Shown here in pieces: positions 1 to 4,853 of a DNA stretch of 7,465 bases; the first letter of the stretch is position 1, and each line of letters begins with the position of its first letter. Made by a program: the position numbers and the translations under genes. Below the pieces are notes generated by a model. The model saw nothing but the letters and a program-made list of their open reading frames with translations. It did no database searches and was not told where the DNA came from. Source of the DNA: Candidatus Magasanikbacteria bacterium RIFCSPLOWO2_02_FULL_44_11 (lineage in GTDB: Bacteria; Patescibacteriota; Patescibacteriia; Magasanikbacterales; GWA2-37-8); NCBI GenBank assembly GCA_001783035.1, contig MFQK01000011.1:1-7465 (forward strand). The letters are read 5' to 3'.

Positions 1-95
1 AATGTATGTTTATATAAAAAAATTTTCGCTTAGAGCCATCCATTGGAAAAATAAAATGCGGATCTTAGCGGAATTTTTTTATATAAACATACATT
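1..95. repeat. Perfect 24-bp inverted repeat with long loop, beside tRNA-Arg(CCG)
   Basis: Bases 1-24 are the exact reverse complement of bases 72-95 (arm begins AATGTATGTTTATAT, then seven A, then TT). Just inside the arms, 27-34 (CGCTTAGA) pairs with 63-70 apart from one mismatch, so a folded transcript could extend the stem and leave about 28 nt of loop. The outer end of the right arm lies one base from the discriminator base of tRNA-Arg(CCG). Neither strand shows the GC-rich stem plus U-tract of a standard intrinsic terminator. It could be a terminal-inverted-repeat remnant or miniature element, a 3' processing or termination hairpin for the tRNA transcript, or an assembly-edge artefact, since the left arm starts exactly at base 1. 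Confidence 0.8.
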
Positions 96-96
96 G

Positions 97-168
97 TGTC
101 CCCGCCAGGAATCGAACCTGGACTTCCAGCTTCGGAGGCTAGCGTCATATCCATTAGACTACGAGGAC
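97..168 (-). tRNA. tRNA-Arg (anticodon CCG)
   Basis: Read on the minus strand it folds into a full cloverleaf. The acceptor stem is GTCCTCG with CGGGGAC (one T-G pair), the D-stem is GTC/GAC, the anticodon stem is CTAGC/GCTGG around loop CTCCGAA, the variable loop has five bases, and the T-stem is CCAGG/CCTGG around TTCGATT. The discriminator is A. The anticodon CCG reads the Arg codon CGG. The CCA tail is not encoded (the next bases are CAA), so a CCA-adding enzyme is needed. It starts 21 nt after the stop of the FemAB-family gene on the same strand and may be transcribed with it; I see no clear promoter of its own in the gap. Confidence 0.95.
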
Positions 169-189
169 GGGAGTAATAATTTTCATTCG

Positions 190-1197
190 CTAAAACTTTC
201 GCCGGATTTTCCGCAAAAGCCCATACATCCTATACCGGGCTGATGAAATGAGCAAGTCATACGTCCCCGGCGCCTCACTAATAGTGCCTCCAAACCCCAA
301 TTTGAATCGGGTCACGCCCGCGTACTGGTGATTTTCGTCATACCGATACTCACCGACGACTATCTCTACCGGCGCAATGCCAAAAAAATCATACCATCTA
401 AATCCCCGCTCCTGCGCCAATTTAATCGCGCTCCATTGCAAAAAATATGGCGCCATCAGGCTGCGGTGCTCATAATCGGATGCGCCGTAGACATAGGTAA
501 AAGTATTACCACAGCTTGCAAACAACGCCGTCGCGATCGGCTTCTCTTTGAGCATGACCGTCAGCTGGCTGCTTAACGGTGAAGCTACAATTTTTTCATA
601 ATGAATTTTACCGTGCAATTTAAAACGATCACGCTCGCCCGTAACCGTTAACAAATCATATAAAATCTCTACATCTTTTCCTTGGTGAAGAACCACATCT
701 TTCTTTTCAGCCAAACGAATATTGTACCGCGTTTTTTGATGCATGGCCGACAAAAGCTCGTCTTCTTTCTTATGGAGGTCGAGATACGTCGTGGCGCGCG
801 GATTTATATCTACAACTTTTTTACTCTTTTCTTGCGGCGACAAAAAACTCGGCTCGATCCGAACAAATAAACACGATTTTTTGGCGCAATGCGCTTTGAG
901 CGCCTCGTAAACTGCTGTCTCCTGTGCCACCGCGTCATCACTCACTCGATCATCACGATCAAAAAAAACCGGACCCTTCGGACAAAAAGCATACCGCCAA
1001 CCATTAAACAGGCGGTTGTACAAAACCAGGGCTTGAGCAATCTTATCGCTGCCCTCATAAAACTCGAGCAACTCCACGATTTTATTTTCCGCTGTTAAAA
1101 TAGCAGCCCAGGCTGAGCTTTGGGTAAAAGCAGGTTTGTCTTGGCGAACTAACCAGGCATCCCAACGTTTCTGGTCTTCAGCAAGTCGTATTTCCAT
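190..1197 (-). CDS. FemAB-family aminoacyltransferase (peptidoglycan cross-bridge type)
   Basis: FemAB/FemX/MurM proteins are cytoplasmic GNAT-fold ligases that move an amino acid from aminoacyl-tRNA to the stem peptide of lipid-linked peptidoglycan precursor. Matching features (numbered from a possible upstream Met at 1231-1233) are the N-terminal FTQSSAWAAIL block at about 36-46, the basic MHQKTRYNIRLAEKK block at about 164-178, YGASDYEHRSLMAPYFLQW at about 249-267 followed by GFRWYDFFGI, and a closing RFKLGFGG. The length is normal for the family. I prefer the Met at 1195-1197, giving about 335 aa, because the 12 extra residues (MVHCLFHSLISN) look unlike the family and their start would sit against a strong stem-loop. 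Neither start has a Shine-Dalgarno sequence. It lies downstream of rsmE on the same strand. The specific substrate (which amino acid, which tRNA) cannot be told; a role in another protein or peptide ligation is possible. Confidence 0.85.
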   Translation of the reverse strand: MEIRLAEDQKRWDAWLVRQDKPAFTQSSAWAAILTAENKIVELLEFYEGSDKIAQALVLYNRLFNGWRYAFCPKGPVFFDRDDRVSDDAVAQETAVYEALKAHCAKKSCLFVRIEPSFLSPQEKSKKVVDINPRATTYLDLHKKEDELLSAMHQKTRYNIRLAEKKDVVLHQGKDVEILYDLLTVTGERDRFKLHGKIHYEKIVASPLSSQLTVMLKEKPIATALFASCGNTFTYVYGASDYEHRSLMAPYFLQWSAIKLAQERGFRWYDFFGIAPVEIVVGEYRYDENHQYAGVTRFKLGFGGTISEAPGTYDLLISSARYRMYGLLRKIRRKF

Positions 1198-1234
1198 ATT
1201 CGAAATGAGTGAGTGAAATAGGCAGTGAACCATT

Positions 1235-1260
1235 TAGGCAGTCGCGTAGCGACTAGCCTA
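1235..1260 (-). other. Stem-loop between rsmE and the FemAB-family gene
   Basis: TAGGCAGTCGC (1235-1245) pairs with GCGACTAGCCTA (1249-1260), giving an 11-bp stem with one bulged A and a three-base loop. No U-tract follows on either strand, so it is not a standard intrinsic terminator. On the minus strand it lies 37 nt upstream of the favoured ATG of the FemAB-family gene and directly against the alternative ATG. A weaker all-AT hairpin (1293-1299 with 1305-1311) overlaps the rsmE stop. Together they may stabilise the 3' end of rsmE mRNA or weaken read-through. An 8-base direct repeat TAGGCAGT (1219-1226 and 1235-1242) is also present. No convincing promoter is visible in this gap. Confidence 0.55.
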
Positions 1261-1309
1261 TAATGGTGAACACCCGTTTCCGAGCGAATGAGAATATATT
1301 GTAGATATA

Positions 1310-2005
1310 TTAAAAGTGAATGGCGTTATACGTAGCGACAATCGCCGCAGTTTCAGAACGAAGCGTCAGCGGCCCAAGCGACCGGATCGCGCAACCGGCT
1401 GCCTCGGCGACACTCCGCTCCTCCGGCGTCCAGCCACCTTCCGGCCCCACAAACAAAGCAATGGATTTTTTACCAACCACATCTTTTTCTGCCATCATCT
1501 GTTTCGCCATATCAAAAAAAATCGCATCATCAAATTTTTTAATATCCTCAAGCGCACTAGCAAAATTCATAATAGGCATCAATTTAGGAACCACTCCACG
1601 ACCAGACTGCTCCGCCGCCTCGCGCATAATTTTTTTCAAACGTTCTTCTTGCACACCAAGCTTCACCGTACGGCTGGTTATCACGGGAACAATCACGCTC
1701 ACGCCCGCTTCAGTCGCTTTCTCAACTACCAGCTCAAAATGGTCCCGTTTTAACACCGCGCAAAAAAGCGTGACCTGACGGACCGGTTCTGCCGCATTCT
1801 TCCGACGCTCAACCACGCCCAACGACAGGTCATTTTTCCCAAAAGACGTAATTTCACAAACCGCCTCATCTCCATTCGCTAAAACGAGCGTAATTTGCTC
1901 GCCCGGCTGCAATTTCAAGACATCCCGAATCTGGTGGACTTGCTCGGGGTTTTTAAGGCTGACGAACGAGGCTTCCTGGCCATCTTGGACAAAAAAACGA
2001 TGCAT
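1310..2005 (-). CDS. rsmE: 16S rRNA (uracil-1498-N3)-methyltransferase RsmE
   Basis: RsmE uses S-adenosylmethionine to methylate N3 of U1498 in the decoding region of 16S rRNA, acting on the 30S subunit. The 231-aa protein has the usual family length and layout: an N-terminal PUA-like RNA-binding domain beginning MHRFFV (about 1-70), then a SPOUT knotted methyltransferase domain. Family motifs seen are KATEAGV (96-102), REAAEQSGR (128-136), FVGPEGGWTPEE (185-196, part of the SAM site) and LGPLTLRSETAAI (210-222, the knot). The start is fixed by the MHRFF N-terminus. It is divergent from rpmF and upstream of the FemAB-family gene. The predicted promoter lies so close that the mRNA may be nearly leaderless. 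Confidence 0.95.
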   Translation of the reverse strand: MHRFFVQDGQEASFVSLKNPEQVHQIRDVLKLQPGEQITLVLANGDEAVCEITSFGKNDLSLGVVERRKNAAEPVRQVTLFCAVLKRDHFELVVEKATEAGVSVIVPVITSRTVKLGVQEERLKKIMREAAEQSGRGVVPKLMPIMNFASALEDIKKFDDAIFFDMAKQMMAEKDVVGKKSIALFVGPEGGWTPEERSVAEAAGCAIRSLGPLTLRSETAAIVATYNAIHF

Positions 2006-2014
2006 ATGGTGCGT

Positions 2015-2043
2015 AGTCTACTATGACCTTTCGCTAGCGTCAA
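2015..2043 (-). promoter_or_regulatory. Predicted sigma70-type promoter of rsmE
   Basis: On the minus strand TTGACG (-35, 2038-2043) is followed after exactly 17 bases by TAGACT (-10, 2015-2020). Transcription would start near 2007-2009, only about 2-4 nt before the rsmE ATG at 2005, predicting a leaderless or nearly leaderless mRNA. The -35 lies in the first copy of a 14-bp direct repeat. Confidence 0.6.
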
Positions 2044-2092
2044 CGAGCCCTGTCAATCCAAAGTAAAAATGTCCTATCCGTCAACGAGCCCT
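2038..2092. repeat. 14-bp direct repeat in the rsmE/rpmF divergent promoter region
   Basis: CGTCAACGAGCCCT occurs at 2038-2051 and again at 2079-2092, 41 bp apart start to start, close to four helical turns. The first copy holds the rsmE -35 hexamer. The second ends at the first base of the rpmF -35 hexamer. This could be a pair of operator half-sites on one face of the DNA controlling both promoters, or simply a local duplication of a promoter element. Copy two has no good -10 for a second rsmE promoter. Confidence 0.7.
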
Positions 2093-2120
2093 TGCCAAAA
2101 TCGCCAAAATATGCTATACT
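2092..2120 (+). promoter_or_regulatory. Predicted strong promoter of the rpmF-nusB-rnc operon
   Basis: TTGCCA (-35, 2092-2097), a 17-base spacer, and TATACT (-10, 2115-2120) preceded by an extended -10 TGC (2112-2114). The start should be near 2127, giving a leader of about 43 nt before the rpmF ATG. It is the best sigma70-type promoter in the window, as expected for a ribosomal protein operon. Confidence 0.8.
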
Positions 2121-2132
2121 ATGGGTATTAAT

Positions 2133-2153
2133 CGGTATGGAATTACCGTTTTT
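2133..2153 (+). promoter_or_regulatory. Small hairpin plus U5 in the rpmF leader
   Basis: CGGTA (2133-2137) pairs with TACCG (2144-2148) around a six-base loop and is followed by five T (2149-2153), 16 nt before the rpmF ATG. The shape resembles a miniature attenuator, or a protein-binding hairpin for feedback control of a ribosomal protein operon. The five-pair stem is short, so it may be chance. Confidence 0.3.
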
Positions 2154-2169
2154 ATGTAATTTTTATTCT

Positions 2170-2355
2170 ATGGGTCTCCCCGGTCATCGCCGTACTTCAG
2201 GTGATAAACGACGTCGTCGGACGCACATTGCCCTTGCTGAACAAAGCGGCACTACCTGTCCAAAATGCAAAAAAATCATTCGCCCACACCGTGCGTGCGC
2301 TTTCTGTGGCACCTACCGTGGCCGCCAGGTCTTGGCTGCAGCTTCTCTTAAATAA
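2170..2355 (+). CDS. rpmF: 50S ribosomal protein L32
   Basis: L32 is a small zinc-ribbon protein of the large ribosomal subunit. The 61-residue product starts MGLPGHRRTS with a basic stretch KRRRR (13-17), then a zinc ribbon with CPKC (30-33) and CAFC (43-46) and the terminal GTYRGRQV typical of L32. An in-frame ATG at 2092 would add 26 residues, but they are hydrophobic, unlike L32, and would begin upstream of the promoter -10, so the start at 2170 is right. There is no Shine-Dalgarno sequence. It is first in an operon with nusB and rnc. In many bacteria L32 is encoded next to the DUF177/YceD protein or fatty-acid genes, so this arrangement is lineage-specific. Confidence 0.96.
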   Translation: MGLPGHRRTSGDKRRRRTHIALAEQSGTTCPKCKKIIRPHRACAFCGTYRGRQVLAAASLK

Positions 2356-2358
2356 TCT

Positions 2359-2799
2359 ATGGCTAATCGCCACTTAGCGCGTTCAGTTGCCATGCAGTCC
2401 CTCTTTGAATGGGATTTCAAAGGTACACCGACAGCTATTTTGCCGGCGATTATTGATCATAACTTGACTGAGTTCGCTCCCGGCCTCGAAGAAAAAGAAT
2501 TTTCCAAAAAATTGGTTGATGGCGTTATTGAAAACTTGAAAGAAATCGACCAGCTGATCGGTTCATACGCGCCGAGCTGGCCGATCAACCAAATCACCAT
2601 TGTCGATCGCAATATCTTGCGCGTCGGCGTCTATGAGCTAAAATTTTCCAAAGATGTTCCGCCAAAAGTCGCCATCAATGAAGCAATTGAACTGGCTAAA
2701 AGTTTTGGTGGAGCCTCATCAGGAAAATTCGTGAACGGCGTCCTCGGTTCCATGTTTAATGACATGGTCAAAGAAAATCCAGACTTGGCTTCTTCGTAA
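2359..2799 (+). CDS. nusB: Transcription antitermination factor NusB
   Basis: NusB binds boxA RNA together with ribosomal protein S10 (NusE) and keeps RNA polymerase elongating through rRNA operons. The 146-aa product has the normal length and the family's all-helical pattern: [17 protein letters not shown] at the N-terminus (4-20), then [14 protein letters not shown] (81-94), then [17 protein letters not shown] (101-117) and [10 protein letters not shown] (121-130). The start ATG follows the rpmF stop after only three bases (TAA TCT ATG), so translation is probably coupled to rpmF. No Shine-Dalgarno sequence is visible. Its place between L32 and RNase III groups genes for rRNA synthesis, maturation and ribosome assembly. 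Confidence 0.95.
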   Translation: MANRHLARSVAMQSLFEWDFKGTPTAILPAIIDHNLTEFAPGLEEKEFSKKLVDGVIENLKEIDQLIGSYAPSWPINQITIVDRNILRVGVYELKFSKDVPPKVAINEAIELAKSFGGASSGKFVNGVLGSMFNDMVKENPDLASS

Positions 2800-2802
2800 T
2801 CT

Positions 2803-3585
2803 ATGCCTATCTTAACCGAAACAATTCAAGCGCTGCCTGAAGTGCAGGAAAAAAAATTCGCCGCCTTGGAGGAAAAAATCGGCGTGAGTTTTACTAAAAA
2901 AGAATATCTGGTGCAAGCCTTCGTTCATCGTTCGTATCTGAACGAACACCACGATTTTCCACTTGGCCATAATGAACGGTTAGAATTTTTAGGCGACGCC
3001 GTATTGGAATTAGTCGTCACCGAATATTTATTTGAAGAATATGGCAACGACGAAGGCGAACTGACCAACTGGCGCGCGGCCTTAGTGAACGCGAAAATTT
3101 TGTCTAGCATTGCCTACGAAATCGATCTCGAAGGATATTTGTTTTTAAGCCATGGCGAAGCGAAAGACGCCGGCACCAAAGCTCGCGATTATATTTTGGC
3201 CAACACGATGGAATCGCTGATCGGCGCTATCTATATCGACAAAGGCTACTCGATGGCTAAACAATTTATTACTCGCTGGATTTTGATCAAACTCCCCTAT
3301 GTGCTTGAAAACGGTTTGTGGATCGATGCCAAGAGTCGTTTCCAAGAATCAGCCCAAGAGTTGCTCGGTATTACGCCAACCTATAAAGTATTAAATGAAG
3401 AAGGCCCCGACCATAATAAGATCTTTCAAGTTGGCGTGTATCTAGATAAAGAATTGGTTGCGAGCGGCTATGGTTCGAGTAAACAAGAGGCGCAGACCGA
3501 AGCGGCCGAAGCGGCCATTAAGGTCAAGGGTTGGAAAGGGCCAAAAGTGCACATCATGAAACGCGAACCCGGTGATCCGCTTTAA
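2803..3585 (+). CDS. rnc: Ribonuclease III
   Basis: RNase III is a dimeric Mg-dependent endonuclease that cuts double-stranded RNA, mainly in maturing the 30S rRNA precursor and some mRNAs. The 260-aa product has the catalytic domain at about 20-165 with signature NERLEFLGDAVLE (57-69), and a double-stranded-RNA-binding domain at about 175-242 (KSRFQESAQELL to EAQTEAAEAAI). By alignment with the E. coli enzyme, E58, E61, D65 and E137 match E38, E41, D45 and E117. The residue matching metal ligand D114 is Asn134 (ILANTMESLIG, codon AAC at 3202). A basic tail of about 18 residues follows the RNA-binding domain. The start comes three bases after the nusB stop, in the same TAATCTATG context. Confidence 0.95.
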   Translation: MPILTETIQALPEVQEKKFAALEEKIGVSFTKKEYLVQAFVHRSYLNEHHDFPLGHNERLEFLGDAVLELVVTEYLFEEYGNDEGELTNWRAALVNAKILSSIAYEIDLEGYLFLSHGEAKDAGTKARDYILANTMESLIGAIYIDKGYSMAKQFITRWILIKLPYVLENGLWIDAKSRFQESAQELLGITPTYKVLNEEGPDHNKIFQVGVYLDKELVASGYGSSKQEAQTEAAEAAIKVKGWKGPKVHIMKREPGDPL

Positions 3586-3605
3586 TAACATTACCGTGGC
3601 CACCC

Positions 3606-3634
3606 TTGAAAAATTTCTTTAATTGATGTATAAA
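3606..3634 (+). promoter_or_regulatory. Predicted promoter of tRNA-Lys
   Basis: TTGAAA (3606-3611), a 17-base spacer and TATAAA (3629-3634). The start would fall at about 3641, two or three bases before the mature tRNA 5' end at 3644. It lies in the 58-nt gap after rnc, in which I see no intrinsic terminator, so some read-through from the rnc operon is possible. Confidence 0.65.
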
Positions 3635-3643
3635 CGGAACCAC

Positions 3644-3716
3644 GGGTCGGTAGCTCAATTGGTGGAGCAAGAAGCTCTTAACTTCGAGGATCTGGGTTCG
3701 ACTCCCAGCCGACCCA
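3644..3716 (+). tRNA. tRNA-Lys (anticodon CTT)
   Basis: A full cloverleaf: acceptor GGGTCGG/CCGACCC, D-stem GCTC/GAGC, anticodon loop CTCTTAA with anticodon CTT at 3677-3679, T-stem CTGGG/CCCAG around TTCGACT, discriminator A. It reads the Lys codon AAG. The first pair of the anticodon stem is A27-G43, a mismatch; the other four pair normally. CCA is not encoded (ACAAA follows). Confidence 0.93.
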
Positions 3717-3761
3717 CAAAAAACAATGATACTTCTAGGATGTCGTTTATATTTGCCATAG

Positions 3762-3778
3762 CGGAGTTGAAAGCTCCG
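3762..3778 (+). terminator. Possible weak terminator hairpin after tRNA-Lys
   Basis: CGGAGTT (3762-3768) pairs with AGCTCCG (3772-3778), including one T-G pair, around a GAA loop. A poor T-run (TCATTT) follows. It sits about 45 nt after tRNA-Lys and overlaps the -35 of the next gene's predicted promoter, so tRNA transcription may end just where the accessory gene's begins. The weak tail keeps confidence low. Confidence 0.35.
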
Positions 3779-3795
3779 TCATTTAATGTTAATAT
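3767..3795 (+). promoter_or_regulatory. Predicted promoter of the ART-like gene
   Basis: TTGAAA (3767-3772), a 17-base spacer and TAATAT (3790-3795), preceded by an extended -10 TGT (3787-3789). The start would be near 3802, leaving a leader of about 15 nt with no Shine-Dalgarno sequence before the ATG at 3817. Confidence 0.55.
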
Positions 3796-3816
3796 AGTCA
3801 TATTATTAACTATTTT

Positions 3817-4779
3817 ATGGAACGAAGACCTGATGCCACAGCTCGCATAGACGCGGATGAATATAAAAATTATCGCACGTACGCAGATGTGCTTGCCGAC
3901 GAATTACATTGGGACGCAGCCGAAAAGGAGATACACAAAACATCACCCGCAGAATTTTCGAACCTTGATTCCTTGATTGCCAGTATAAAAAAAATTATTA
4001 AATCTCGCGGCAACAGAGACACTGGACCTAAAGAAATACGTCTTTGGCTCGCGTATGCCAAAACAACAACGAATTTTACCGATCTGCTTCAGTTGCTGGA
4101 ACACCCTAAAAATAAATCAGACCAAGTATCCGAAAGAATTATTTCTTTACGAATACTATGGAAAGACGCTTTAAAAAAAGCTGGACTGAAATCTGATGAA
4201 AGCATAATCAAAGATCAAAAAGATCTATTTAAAACCATCGCGGAACTTCGAGGTGGAAAGAAATTAAACCACCAGTTTGATTCATTAGTCACTGCTACTC
4301 CTGACAGGTCTACTGCCAAGCCCCTTGAGCTATATCATCTAACGCCACGACCGCTGGTTGAGAGCGTCCTTAAACAAGGCCTCATCCCCGGTTTTTTAAC
4401 CGGCCTCACAGATAAATTGTATATTTATGCCGACGTAGATGGACCAAACCAAGAATTTTTGCAACCGGGCGGGCTCTCTTACAATCGCGGAGGAGAAAAA
4501 CATACCGATTTTTCACTTATGAAAATTATCTATACACCAGATATGCAGGCCTATATGTGGCTAGATTATTACAGGACAAGCAAAGACAGCCAATACAAAA
4601 GTAAAGAAGTGATTAGTGCTTTTCCAACTAAACTTGTGTCCTCAAACTGCATACCATTAGCCCAACAAATAGCAAACAAAAAAATAGCACATGACCAAAT
4701 GAAATTTAAAGATAACTTTGAATTTTCTGAAGTGCTGCTGGATTACGTGCCTCCGGAAAAAATCACGCTTATTTCATAG
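3817..4779 (+). CDS. Uncharacterised protein with a possible ADP-ribosyltransferase-like C-terminal domain
   Basis: I do not recognise this 320-aa protein as a named family. Residues 1-165 are charged and look largely helical, with no known motif. From about 170 the pattern resembles ADP-ribosyltransferase/RNA 2'-phosphotransferase folds: LYHLTPRPLVESVLKQGL (172-189) fits the usual 'H-x-T, helix, GL-x-P' opening; LYIYAD (201-206) fits the second core strand; SEVLLDYVPPEKITLI (304-319) fits the closing 'E-V ... V/I-P-P-E-x-I' strand. This offers H174, Y202 or Y204, and E305 as a candidate H-Y-E NAD-binding and catalytic triad. No signal peptide or membrane segment is visible, so it is probably cytoplasmic unless exported unconventionally. 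It has its own promoter and converges on the HExxH-protein gene. ADP-ribosylation of protein, nucleic acid or a small molecule is inference; the fold could be inactive or a different one. Confidence 0.6.
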   Translation: MERRPDATARIDADEYKNYRTYADVLADELHWDAAEKEIHKTSPAEFSNLDSLIASIKKIIKSRGNRDTGPKEIRLWLAYAKTTTNFTDLLQLLEHPKNKSDQVSERIISLRILWKDALKKAGLKSDESIIKDQKDLFKTIAELRGGKKLNHQFDSLVTATPDRSTAKPLELYHLTPRPLVESVLKQGLIPGFLTGLTDKLYIYADVDGPNQEFLQPGGLSYNRGGEKHTDFSLMKIIYTPDMQAYMWLDYYRTSKDSQYKSKEVISAFPTKLVSSNCIPLAQQIANKKIAHDQMKFKDNFEFSEVLLDYVPPEKITLIS

Positions 4780-4823
4780 TCACTCCGACACCAAATTTCA
4801 TAACCAACGATACTGCCAAATTA

Positions 4824-4849
4824 TAAAAGCCAATAACCAGTGGCTTTTA
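4824..4849. terminator. Bidirectional intrinsic terminator between convergent genes
   Basis: TAAAAGCCA (4824-4832) pairs perfectly with TGGCTTTTA (4841-4849) around an eight-base loop. Because A-runs and T-runs flank the GC core symmetrically, each strand has a T-run in its 3' arm. It lies 45 nt after the stop of the ART-like gene and four bases from the stop of the opposing HExxH-protein gene, so it should end both transcripts. Confidence 0.8.
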
Positions 4850-4853
4850 ATTG

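Noticed and set aside
1316..1778. Two overlapping plus-strand open frames of about 145-152 codons opposite rsmE
   Set aside because: They are antisense to a clear RsmE with intact family motifs, and their proteins are low-complexity, rich in Ser/Thr/Ala or in Arg/His/Asn, and resemble nothing.
2092..2169. N-terminal extension of L32 from the ATG at 2092
   Set aside because: The added residues are hydrophobic and unlike L32, and this ATG lies upstream of the -10 of the predicted promoter, so it would not be transcribed.
3594..3645. CCGTGG and CCACGG as a terminator or operator pair around the tRNA-Lys promoter
   Set aside because: Only six bases match, over a 40-base loop, and the right half overlaps the tRNA 5' end; chance is likely.
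3623..3850. 75-codon open frame spanning tRNA-Lys
   Set aside because: It reads through a well-formed tRNA, and its middle (VAQLVEQEALNFEDLGSTPS) is simply tRNA translated.
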